Shown: in pieces, positions 1 to 7,113 of the stretch
Position numbering within the stretch: position 1 is the stretch's first letter
Layout: every line of letters starts with the position of its first letter
Assembly: GCA_900556625.1 (NCBI GenBank)
Contig: USPQ01000013.1
Coordinates: forward strand, 1-53,642
Reading direction: 5' to 3'
Source: an uncultured Bacteroides sp.
GTDB lineage: Bacteria; Bacteroidota; Bacteroidia; Bacteroidales; Bacteroidaceae
Length of the DNA stretch: 53,642 nt
Notes under the pieces: generated by a model
Databases searched by the model: none
Seen by the model: the letters and a program-made list of their open reading frames with translations, nothing else
Told to the model about the DNA's origin: nothing
Translations under genes and position numbers: made by a program

Positions 1-15
1 TATATAACGATAACG

Positions 16-46
16 AAGGCTTGCCGAATACGGTAAGCCTTTTTTA
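16..46 (+). terminator. Rho-independent terminator of an upstream gene
   Basis: A 9-bp stem (18-26 with 31-39, one G-T wobble) closes a 4-base loop and is followed by a run of six T. It ends transcription of a plus-strand gene lying outside the window and separates it from hisG. Confidence 0.8.
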
Positions 47-93
47 TTTTACTCAAAATGAATTGCAACTAATAAAATATAATAGGTAAAGTC

Positions 94-945
94 ATGTTAA
101 GAATCGCAGTACAAGCCAAAGGACGTCTTTTTGAAGAGACAATGGCGCTTTTAGAAGAATCGGATATCAAGTTGAGCACAACGAAACGCACCTTATTAGT
201 GCAATCTTCCAATTTCCCTATTGAGGTACTTTTCCTCCGTGATGACGATATTCCGCAGACAGTGGCTACGGGGGTGGCTGACCTGGGAATTGTCGGTGAG
301 AATGAGTTTGTGGAAAAAGAGGAGGACGCTGAAATCGTCAAGCGTCTGGGATTCAGCAAGTGTCGTTTGTCATTGGCCATGCCGAAAGATATTGAATATC
401 CGGGATTGTCATGGTTCGAAGGAAAGAAGATTGCCACCTCTTATCCGGTAATCCTTCGCAACTTTTTGAAAAAGAGTAGGGTAAATGCTGAGATTCACGT
501 GATTACCGGTTCGGTTGAAGTGTCTCCGGGCATTGGATTGGCCGATGCGATTTTTGATATCGTGAGTTCAGGTTCCACTTTGGTCAGCAACCGGCTGAAA
601 GAAGTGGAAGTCGTGATGAAATCGGAAGCCTTGTTGATTGGCAATAAGAACATGAGCGATGAGAAAAAAGCGGTACTCGAAGAACTGTTGTTCCGCATGA
701 ATGCGGTGAAAACTGCCGAAGATAAGAAATATGTGTTGATGAATGCTCCCAAAGATAAACTGGAAGAAATCATAGCCGTATTACCGGGTATGAAGAGTCC
801 TACCGTAATGCCGTTGGCACAAGAAGGCTGGTGTTCGGTACATACAGTACTTGATGAAAAACGTTTCTGGGAAATCATCGGAAAGTTGAAAGGATTGGGA
901 GCAGAAGGTATCTTGGTACTGCCGATTGAAAAGATGATTCTGTGA
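94..945 (+). CDS. hisG: ATP phosphoribosyltransferase HisG, long form
   Basis: This enzyme catalyses the first step of histidine synthesis, joining ATP and PRPP to give phosphoribosyl-ATP in the cytoplasm. At 283 residues it is the long form, with a catalytic part over about residues 1-210 and a C-terminal ACT-like regulatory domain (about 210-283) that in this family binds histidine for feedback inhibition. The N-terminus (MLRIAVQAKGRL) and the DLGIVGENEF segment are typical of the family. It is first in a hisGDCB operon; no HisZ is needed for the long form. The ATG lies only about 48 nt after the preceding terminator, so the promoter must sit in positions 40-93, but I see no clear TAnnTTTG box there. 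Confidence 0.97.
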   Translation: MLRIAVQAKGRLFEETMALLEESDIKLSTTKRTLLVQSSNFPIEVLFLRDDDIPQTVATGVADLGIVGENEFVEKEEDAEIVKRLGFSKCRLSLAMPKDIEYPGLSWFEGKKIATSYPVILRNFLKKSRVNAEIHVITGSVEVSPGIGLADAIFDIVSSGSTLVSNRLKEVEVVMKSEALLIGNKNMSDEKKAVLEELLFRMNAVKTAEDKKYVLMNAPKDKLEEIIAVLPGMKSPTVMPLAQEGWCSVHTVLDEKRFWEIIGKLKGLGAEGILVLPIEKMIL

Positions 946-1009
946 TATATCGGGATAGACCGTGTAATGTGATTGAAATAAATAATCTGTGTAAAATCTG
1001 TGGTGAATC

Positions 1010-2299
1010 ATGAAATTGATTAAATATCCCTCAAAAGAGCAGTGGGCGGAACTGCTGAAACGTCCTGCTCTCAACACCGAAAGCCTTTTTGATACCGTCC
1101 GTTCTATAATAAATAAGGTAAAGGAAGGAGGTGACAAGGCGGTGCTGGAGTATGAAGCCGCTTTTGATAAAGTGACTTTGTCCGCTCTTGCTGTCGCTCA
1201 AGAAGAGATACAGGCGGCCGGAGCATTGGTAAGTGATGAATTGAAAGCAGCCATCTCCTTGGCTAAACAAAATATTGAAACGTTTCATTCTTCCCAACGT
1301 TTTGTCGGCAAGAAGGTTGAAACGATGAAGGGGGTAACTTGCTGGCAAAAGTCGGTAGGTATTGAGAAGGTCGGTCTTTACATTCCGGGGGGGACAGCAC
1401 CGCTTTTCTCAACAGTACTGATGCTTGCCGTTCCCGCTAAAATTGCGGGATGTAAGGAGATTGTACTTTGTACGCCTCCCGATAAGAATGGAGATATCCA
1501 TCCGGCTATTCTTTTTGCCGCGCAACTGGCAGGAGTCAGCAAAATATTCAAGGCGGGAGGTGTACAGGCTATCGCTGCTATGACGTATGGAACGGAAAGC
1601 GTACCTAAGGTTTATAAAATCTTCGGTCCGGGCAATCAATATGTAACAGCTGCCAAACAATTGGTGAGTCTGCGTGATGTGGCGATTGATATGCCCGCCG
1701 GTCCTTCAGAAGTGGAAGTTTTGGCTGATGCATCTGCCAATCCCGTTTTTGTGGCAGCAGATCTTTTGTCACAGGCAGAACACGGAATAGATAGCCAAGC
1801 TATATTGATTACTACTTCCGAGAAGCTTCAAATAGAGGTGATGGCAGAAGTGGAGCGTCAGTTAGCCGGATTGCCCCGCCATGAAATTGCTGCCAAGTCA
1901 TTGGAGAACAGTAAGCTGATTTTAGTGAAGGATCTGGATGAAGCGTTGGAGCTGACCAATGCATATGCACCGGAGCATTTGATTATAGAAACGGAAAACT
2001 ATATGGAAGTAGCCGGGCGGGTAACAAATGCTGGCTCTGTCTTCTTAGGCTCGTTAACTCCCGAGAGTGCCGGTGATTATGCTTCGGGAACGAACCATAC
2101 GTTACCTACCAATGGATACGCCAAGGCATATAATGGTGTGAGCCTGGATAGTTTTATCCGTAAAATTACGTTTCAGGAGATTCTGCCGGAAGGTATGAAG
2201 TCCATTGGTCCTGCTATTGAAGTGATGGCGGCTAACGAACAGTTGGATGCGCACAAAAATGCCGTAACTGTCCGTCTCAAAGCAATTCAAAATTCATAA
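1010..2299 (+). CDS. hisD: Histidinol dehydrogenase HisD
   Basis: Catalyses the last two steps of histidine synthesis, the NAD-dependent oxidation of L-histidinol to histidine, in the cytoplasm with zinc. The 429-residue length is normal for the family. The glycine-rich segment around YIPGGTAPL, the conserved FGPGNQYV stretch, the QAEHG motif (zinc and catalytic region) and the APEHL motif are all present, so the enzyme should be active. It follows hisG by 64 nt and precedes hisC by 16 nt, consistent with one transcript. The stretch just before its start carries a TCTGTGGTGAA sequence that also occurs in the inverted repeat at 51452-51549. Confidence 0.97.
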   Translation: MKLIKYPSKEQWAELLKRPALNTESLFDTVRSIINKVKEGGDKAVLEYEAAFDKVTLSALAVAQEEIQAAGALVSDELKAAISLAKQNIETFHSSQRFVGKKVETMKGVTCWQKSVGIEKVGLYIPGGTAPLFSTVLMLAVPAKIAGCKEIVLCTPPDKNGDIHPAILFAAQLAGVSKIFKAGGVQAIAAMTYGTESVPKVYKIFGPGNQYVTAAKQLVSLRDVAIDMPAGPSEVEVLADASANPVFVAADLLSQAEHGIDSQAILITTSEKLQIEVMAEVERQLAGLPRHEIAAKSLENSKLILVKDLDEALELTNAYAPEHLIIETENYMEVAGRVTNAGSVFLGSLTPESAGDYASGTNHTLPTNGYAKAYNGVSLDSFIRKITFQEILPEGMKSIGPAIEVMAANEQLDAHKNAVTVRLKAIQNS

Positions 2300-2315
2300 C
2301 TTAAAATTTAAATAA

Positions 2316-3356
2316 GTGAAAACATTACAAGAGTTAACCCGGCCGAATATTTGGAAATTAAAGCCTTATTCTTCGGCACGTGATGAATATAAAGGAGTCA
2401 CCGCTTCTGTTTTCCTGGATGCAAATGAGAATCCGTACAATACGCCTCACAACCGTTATCCGGATCCTATGCAGTGCGAGCTGAAAATGTTGTTGTCGAA
2501 AATCAAAAAAGTAGCTCCCGAACATATTTTTCTCGGAAACGGAAGTGATGAAGCCATCGACTTGGTTTTTCGTGCTTTCTGCGAACCGGGTAAAGACAAT
2601 GTAGTGGCTATCGACCCTACTTACGGAATGTATCAGGTCTGTGCTGATGTGAACGATGTTGAATACCGGAAAGTATTGTTGGATGACGACTTCCAGTTTT
2701 CGGCCGACAAGTTGCTTGCAACTGCCGATGGGCACACCAAGCTTATCTTTCTTTGTTCACCTAATAATCCGACAGGAAATGACCTGCTTCGTTCTGAAAT
2801 AGAAAAACTGCTGAACCGGTTTGAAGGACTAGTGATGTTGGATGAGGCTTACAATGATTTCTCCCAGGCTCCGTCTTTCCTCGAAGAGTTGGATAAATAT
2901 CCCAATCTTGTCGTGTTCCAGACATTCTCCAAAGCTTGGGGGTGTGCTGCTATCCGCTTGGGAATGGCTTTTGCTTCCAAAGAAATTATAGATATTCTTA
3001 GCAAGATCAAATACCCCTATAACGTCAATCAGCTGACTCAGCAGCAGGCCATTTCCATGTTGCATAAACATTATGAGATAGAGCGTTGGGTGAAGACGTT
3101 GAAGGAAGAACGTGATTATCTGGAAGCGGAATTTGAAAAACTTTCCTGTACCATTAAACTGTTCCCATCTGATGCGAATTTCTTTCTGGCAAGAGTGACG
3201 GATGCGGTGAAAATCTACAATTATCTGGTGGGGGAAGGGATTATAGTGCGCAATCGGCACAATATTTCACTTTGCTGCAACTGTTTACGTGTAACTGTCG
3301 GTACCCGTGTAGAGAATGACACGCTGTTGTCCGCCCTTAAAAACTATCAGGGATAA
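2316..3356 (+). CDS. hisC: Histidinol-phosphate aminotransferase HisC
   Basis: A PLP-dependent class I/II aminotransferase (346 residues) that converts imidazole-acetol phosphate and glutamate to histidinol phosphate. The PLP lysine is K206 in the FSKAWG motif; the CSPNNPTGN stretch and the later R residue in RLGMAF are also standard. The start is a GTG, 16 nt after the hisD stop; it gives the expected N-terminus beginning MKTLQELTRPNIW. It is followed by hisB after only 3 nt, so the two are almost certainly translationally linked. Confidence 0.97.
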   Translation: MKTLQELTRPNIWKLKPYSSARDEYKGVTASVFLDANENPYNTPHNRYPDPMQCELKMLLSKIKKVAPEHIFLGNGSDEAIDLVFRAFCEPGKDNVVAIDPTYGMYQVCADVNDVEYRKVLLDDDFQFSADKLLATADGHTKLIFLCSPNNPTGNDLLRSEIEKLLNRFEGLVMLDEAYNDFSQAPSFLEELDKYPNLVVFQTFSKAWGCAAIRLGMAFASKEIIDILSKIKYPYNVNQLTQQQAISMLHKHYEIERWVKTLKEERDYLEAEFEKLSCTIKLFPSDANFFLARVTDAVKIYNYLVGEGIIVRNRHNISLCCNCLRVTVGTRVENDTLLSALKNYQG

Positions 3357-3359
3357 TTT

Positions 3360-4484
3360 ATGAAGAAGAAAGTATTATTTATAGATAGAGATGGCACTTT
3401 GGTGATCGAACCTCCTGTCGACTATCAGCTTGACTCATTGGAAAAGCTGGAATTCTATCCGAGAGTGTTCCGTAATTTGGGTTTTATCCGCAGCAAACTC
3501 GATTTTGAATTTGTGATGGTCACCAATCAGGACGGACTGGGTACATCTTCTTTTCCGGAAGAAACATTCTGGCCTGCCCATAACCTGATGCTTAAAACAC
3601 TGGAAGGAGAGGGGATTACTTTTGATGAGATTCTGATAGACCGTAGTTTTCCTGAAGACAATGCGCCCACCCGTAAACCGCGTACCGGAATGCTGGCGAA
3701 GTATCAGAATAATCCGGAGTACGATCTTTCCGGAAGTTTTGTAATCGGTGATCGTCCTACTGATGTGGAGCTTGCTCGTAATTTGGGGTGTCGGGCTATT
3801 TATCTGCAGAATTCGACCGAAACACTGAAAGGAAAAGGATTGGAAGAAATCTGTGCCCTTGCAACGACTGACTGGGACCGGATAGCCGAATTTCTTTTTG
3901 CCGGAGAACGGAAAGCGGAAGTACGCCGTACAACAAAAGAGACAGATATTTATGTGGTTTTGAACCTGGATGGGAACGGTGCTTGTGACATCTCTACCGG
4001 TCTTGGCTTTTTCGACCATATGCTCGAACAGATTGGTAAACATTCCGGCATGGATCTGGTCATTCGTGTGAAAGGAGATTTGGAAGTGGACGAACATCAT
4101 ACAATTGAAGATACTGCCATTGCTTTAGGCGAATGTATCTATCAGGCTTTGGGAAATAAGAGAGGGATTGAACGCTATGGGTATGCTTTGCCGATGGATG
4201 ACTGTCTTTGCCGGGTTTGTCTGGACTTTGGCGGACGTCCTTGGCTGGTGTGGAATGTGGAGTTTAAACGCGAGAAAATAGGAGAAATGCCTACAGAAAT
4301 GTTCCTTCATTTCTTCAAGTCATTGAGCGACGCTGCAAAGATGAATCTGAATATCAAAGCGGAAGGACAGAATGAGCACCACAAGATAGAGGGAATCTTT
4401 AAAGCCCTTGCACGTGCCTTGAAGATGGCGATTAAGAGAGATATTTATCATTTCGAACTTCCATCTAGTAAGGGGGTGCTTTGA
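3360..4484 (+). CDS. hisB: Bifunctional histidinol-phosphatase / imidazoleglycerol-phosphate dehydratase HisB
   Basis: Fused two-domain enzyme for two steps of histidine synthesis, as in enterobacteria. The N-terminal HAD-type phosphatase (about residues 1-165) begins with the DRDGT motif, giving nucleophile D9 and acid D11. The C-terminal dehydratase (about 185-374) has both metal-binding signatures, HHTIED and HHKIEG. The 374-residue length is close to that of other fused HisB proteins. It is the last gene of the hisGDCB operon seen here; hisH, hisA, hisF and hisI are not in the window. A 15-bp inverted repeat lies 70 nt downstream. Confidence 0.97.
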   Translation: MKKKVLFIDRDGTLVIEPPVDYQLDSLEKLEFYPRVFRNLGFIRSKLDFEFVMVTNQDGLGTSSFPEETFWPAHNLMLKTLEGEGITFDEILIDRSFPEDNAPTRKPRTGMLAKYQNNPEYDLSGSFVIGDRPTDVELARNLGCRAIYLQNSTETLKGKGLEEICALATTDWDRIAEFLFAGERKAEVRRTTKETDIYVVLNLDGNGACDISTGLGFFDHMLEQIGKHSGMDLVIRVKGDLEVDEHHTIEDTAIALGECIYQALGNKRGIERYGYALPMDDCLCRVCLDFGGRPWLVWNVEFKREKIGEMPTEMFLHFFKSLSDAAKMNLNIKAEGQNEHHKIEGIFKALARALKMAIKRDIYHFELPSSKGVL

Positions 4485-4554
4485 CTGTTGCATGATTGGG
4501 CGGAAGCATTATATTTGAGATTAATACGTTGTAACATAGTGTATTTATATAGTA

Positions 4555-4612
4555 CTGTGACATTTTTGTTTCTTCCTCTATAATACTTAGAATAAATACA
4601 AAAATGTCACAG
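4555..4612. repeat. 15-bp perfect inverted repeat between hisB and nadE
   Basis: Arms 4555-4569 and 4598-4612 are perfect reverse complements (CTGTGACATTTTTGT) around a 28-nt AT-rich loop. It lies between the convergent hisB and nadE genes. It lacks a clear T tract on either side, so it may be a two-way transcription stop that relies on the stem's own T run, or a binding site. Confidence 0.7.
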
Positions 4613-4651
4613 ACAAAATGCCTGCCAAAATGAAATTTCTGTCAGGAGGAA

Positions 4652-6577
4652 TTATAAGTTTTCTATTTCTTTAAGCCACATGGCGAAACTCGCATCACTT
4701 GGCATTCTCCAGTCTCCTCTCGGGCTGATGGAGATGCTTCCCACTTTAGGACCGTCCGGCAGGCATGAACGTTTGAACTGCTGATTGAAGAAACGGCGGA
4801 AGAAAGTGGATAACCATTTCTTGATTGTCTCTTCATCATACACCCCTCCGAATGCGATATTTGCCAGATAATAAATCTTTGACGGGCGGAAGCCGAAACG
4901 CAGGAAATAATAGAGGAAGAAATCATGCAGTTCATAAGGACCTACCAGATCTTCTGTTTTCTGTTTGATATCCCCGTTTTCATCTGCCGGAATCAGCTCT
5001 GGACTGATAGGAGTATCTACTATGTCGAGCAGGGTAGCTTTGGATTCCTCATCCACGCCATTTTTCGCCACCCACTGTACCAGATATTTCACGAGCGTTT
5101 TGGGTACACCGGCATTGACACCATACATGGACATGTGGTCGCCATTGTAGGTTGCCCATCCTAAAGCCAGTTCCGACAGGTCTCCCGTACCTACAACCAT
5201 CCCCCAGGTCTGGTTGGCTATATCCATCAATATTTGTGTACGTTCGCGTGCCTGTGAGTTTTCATACGTGACATCATGTACGTTTACATCATGGTCTATA
5301 TCTTTGAAATGTTGGATGCAGGCATCCTTGATACTGATTTCGCGGATGGATATGCCCAATGAATTCATCAGATTGACAGCATTGTGGTAAGTCCGGTCAG
5401 TTGTTCCGAAGCCGGGCATGGTAATACCGAGAATCCCCTTTCTTGACCATCCCAGTTTATCGAAAGTCTTCACGCAGACCAATAAGGCCAGTGTTGAATC
5501 CAGTCCGCCGGAAATACCGACTACGGCAGTCTTTGCTCCGGTATGGACGAGACGTTGTGTCAGTCCTGCCACTTGGATGGAAAAAACTTCTTCACAATGT
5601 TCATGCAGTTCATCGTCTTGCGGCACGAAAGGATGAGCATTGAATTTACGGGTTAAATTCAGCTCTTTACTGTTTACAAACTCCGTTGCAATGGCAATCG
5701 CCCTTTTGCCTTCCAAGTTAGCTTGGCTGGCAGCGAAAGTCGTATTCACTCTTCGTTCCGCCCGGATACGTTCCACGTCAATTTCGCTTACAACCAATTG
5801 TTCCTCCATGCTGAAACGCTCGCTTTGTGCAAGAAGCGTTCCGTTTTCATAAATCAATCCGTTGCCTGCGAAAACCACATCTGTAGTAGATTCTCCGAAG
5901 CCGCAGGATGAGAATACATATCCGGCGATACAACGTGCGGATTGCTGGCTGATAAGTGAACGGAGATAACTATGTTTTCCGATTCCTTCATTGTCGGCGG
6001 ACATATTGAATATGATCTCCGCCCCTTGCAGTGCGAGGGAGGAGCCGGGCGGGATGGTAGCCCAGAGGTCTTCGCAAATTTCAATGCCAAATGTGGTGTC
6101 CGAAGTTTCAAAAAGGAGATTGGCGCCAATCGGGACAATTTGTCCGCACAGGCGTACCGTCTCAGTTCTTAATTGAAGTGCGGAAGTAAACCAGCGCTGT
6201 TCGTAGAACTCTTTGTAATTGGGCAGGTATGTTTTGGCGGTGACACCTAATATTTTCCCTTTTTGGATGGTTACGGCTGCATTGATTACCGTTGAATTGA
6301 CGATAACGGGCATGCCGACAATGGATATGATATCCAGTTGGCGGGTATTGTTCATTATCTGCATTAATCCCATTTCGGCTTCTTCAAGCAGAAGTTGCTG
6401 GCTGAACAGATCACCGCAAGTATATCCCGTAATGCTCATTTCCGGGAACAGGATGATTTGCACCCCTTTTCCTTCGGCTACAGCAATCAGACTTTCTATC
6501 TTCTCCACATTGAATTTACAGTCGGCCACTTTTACGTGCGGTACGGCTGCTGCTACTTTTACAAATCCGTAATTCAT
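4652..6577 (-). CDS. nadE: Glutamine-dependent NAD+ synthetase
   Basis: Makes NAD+ from deamido-NAD+, ATP and glutamine in the cytoplasm. At 641 residues it is the two-domain glutamine-using form. The N-terminal nitrilase-type glutaminase domain (about 1-290) shows the Glu-Lys-Cys triad at E46 (FPEMSITGY), K115 (AKTYLPNY) and C167 (GIEICEDLW). The C-terminal synthetase domain carries the ATP-pyrophosphatase P-loop SGGLDS at residues 355-360 and a later GTGDLSE motif. It is a single-gene unit, convergent with the his operon. A TATTTTTG box on the minus strand at 6613-6606 may be its -7 element, about 30 nt before the start codon. Confidence 0.96.
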   Translation of the reverse strand: MNYGFVKVAAAVPHVKVADCKFNVEKIESLIAVAEGKGVQIILFPEMSITGYTCGDLFSQQLLLEEAEMGLMQIMNNTRQLDIISIVGMPVIVNSTVINAAVTIQKGKILGVTAKTYLPNYKEFYEQRWFTSALQLRTETVRLCGQIVPIGANLLFETSDTTFGIEICEDLWATIPPGSSLALQGAEIIFNMSADNEGIGKHSYLRSLISQQSARCIAGYVFSSCGFGESTTDVVFAGNGLIYENGTLLAQSERFSMEEQLVVSEIDVERIRAERRVNTTFAASQANLEGKRAIAIATEFVNSKELNLTRKFNAHPFVPQDDELHEHCEEVFSIQVAGLTQRLVHTGAKTAVVGISGGLDSTLALLVCVKTFDKLGWSRKGILGITMPGFGTTDRTYHNAVNLMNSLGISIREISIKDACIQHFKDIDHDVNVHDVTYENSQARERTQILMDIANQTWGMVVGTGDLSELALGWATYNGDHMSMYGVNAGVPKTLVKYLVQWVAKNGVDEESKATLLDIVDTPISPELIPADENGDIKQKTEDLVGPYELHDFFLYYFLRFGFRPSKIYYLANIAFGGVYDEETIKKWLSTFFRRFFNQQFKRSCLPDGPKVGSISISPRGDWRMPSDASFAMWLKEIENL

Positions 6578-6605
6578 CTTATACCTTATTTATATATAAT
6601 GGGTG

Positions 6606-6613
6606 CAAAAATA
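6606..6613 (-). promoter_or_regulatory. Candidate -7 element of nadE
   Basis: Read on the minus strand, this is TATTTTTG, matching TAnnTTTG, about 29 nt upstream of the nadE start. I see no good TTTG about 20 nt further upstream, so the promoter call is weak. Confidence 0.35.
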
Positions 6614-6659
6614 GAAAATAGTTTTGAATAATTGTCGTTTCTCCAGTGAATCCTTAAAA

Positions 6660-6679
6660 GGACGGTTTTCGGACGGTTT
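6660..6679 (+). repeat. Two 9-bp direct repeats spaced one helical turn
   Basis: GGACGGTTT occurs at 6660-6668 and again at 6671-6679, an 11-bp spacing that would put both on the same face of the helix. This arrangement is common for activator or response-regulator binding sites. A weaker copy lies at 6703-6710. Confidence 0.45.
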
Positions 6680-7113
6680 ATGATACTGTTGGTTGCATAA
6701 TTAGACGGTATGTCAAAAAGATAGTCTGTCTGTCTTTTAATATAAATTATGTTTAGCCTTATTTAATGATATAACTGATTTTTAACAATATAAGCTGTCA
6801 AAAAGATATTTGTGGAATTTTGGTATAAAATATACGACATTTTGTTTCTTATATTTAACTATAATATTTATATTTGTAGCCAAATTTAAGTAATATAGAT
6901 GCTTGTAACACTAAACAAACGAGCGATATTACTTGGTAGAGAAAATAAATTAAGGGTAGATGAACATACAACAGACTCACACGGTGGCAACACGAAAATC
7001 TTTTTTAGAAATTTGGCGCAACATCAAAAATCAGCCAAGTTAGCTTCTCTGTTTTGTTTTGATAAATCAATAAAAATAAATCAATTTCATTAATTTTAAT
7101 TTAAGTATCAAAG

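Larger units (their letters stand above)
6578..7113 (+). promoter_or_regulatory. Intergenic regulatory region before the SusC operon
   Basis: This 536-nt gap separates the divergent nadE and SusC operon. It holds a TATATTTG box (6869-6876) that fits the -7 consensus, with a TTTG at 6841-6844 whose 24-nt spacing is slightly long. If used, it predicts a leader of roughly 230 nt before the SusC ATG. Upstream of it are two head-to-tail GGACGGTTT boxes 11 bp apart (6660-6668, 6671-6679), a related AGACGGTA at 6703-6710, and a 13-nt direct repeat TGTCAAAAAGATA (6711-6723, 6796-6808). No regulator gene (SusR, hybrid two-component protein or ECF sigma with anti-sigma) lies next to the operon. A small open frame at 6899-7093 has no coding character. 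Confidence 0.45.

Noticed and set aside
997..1007. TCTGTGGTGAA before hisD as a separate repeat element
   Set aside because: Only 11 bp and no partner arm nearby; noted only as a relic of the sequence at 51452-51549.
6899..7093. 64-codon open frame in the SusC leader
   Set aside because: No family similarity, no initiation context, and it lies in the predicted untranslated leader.
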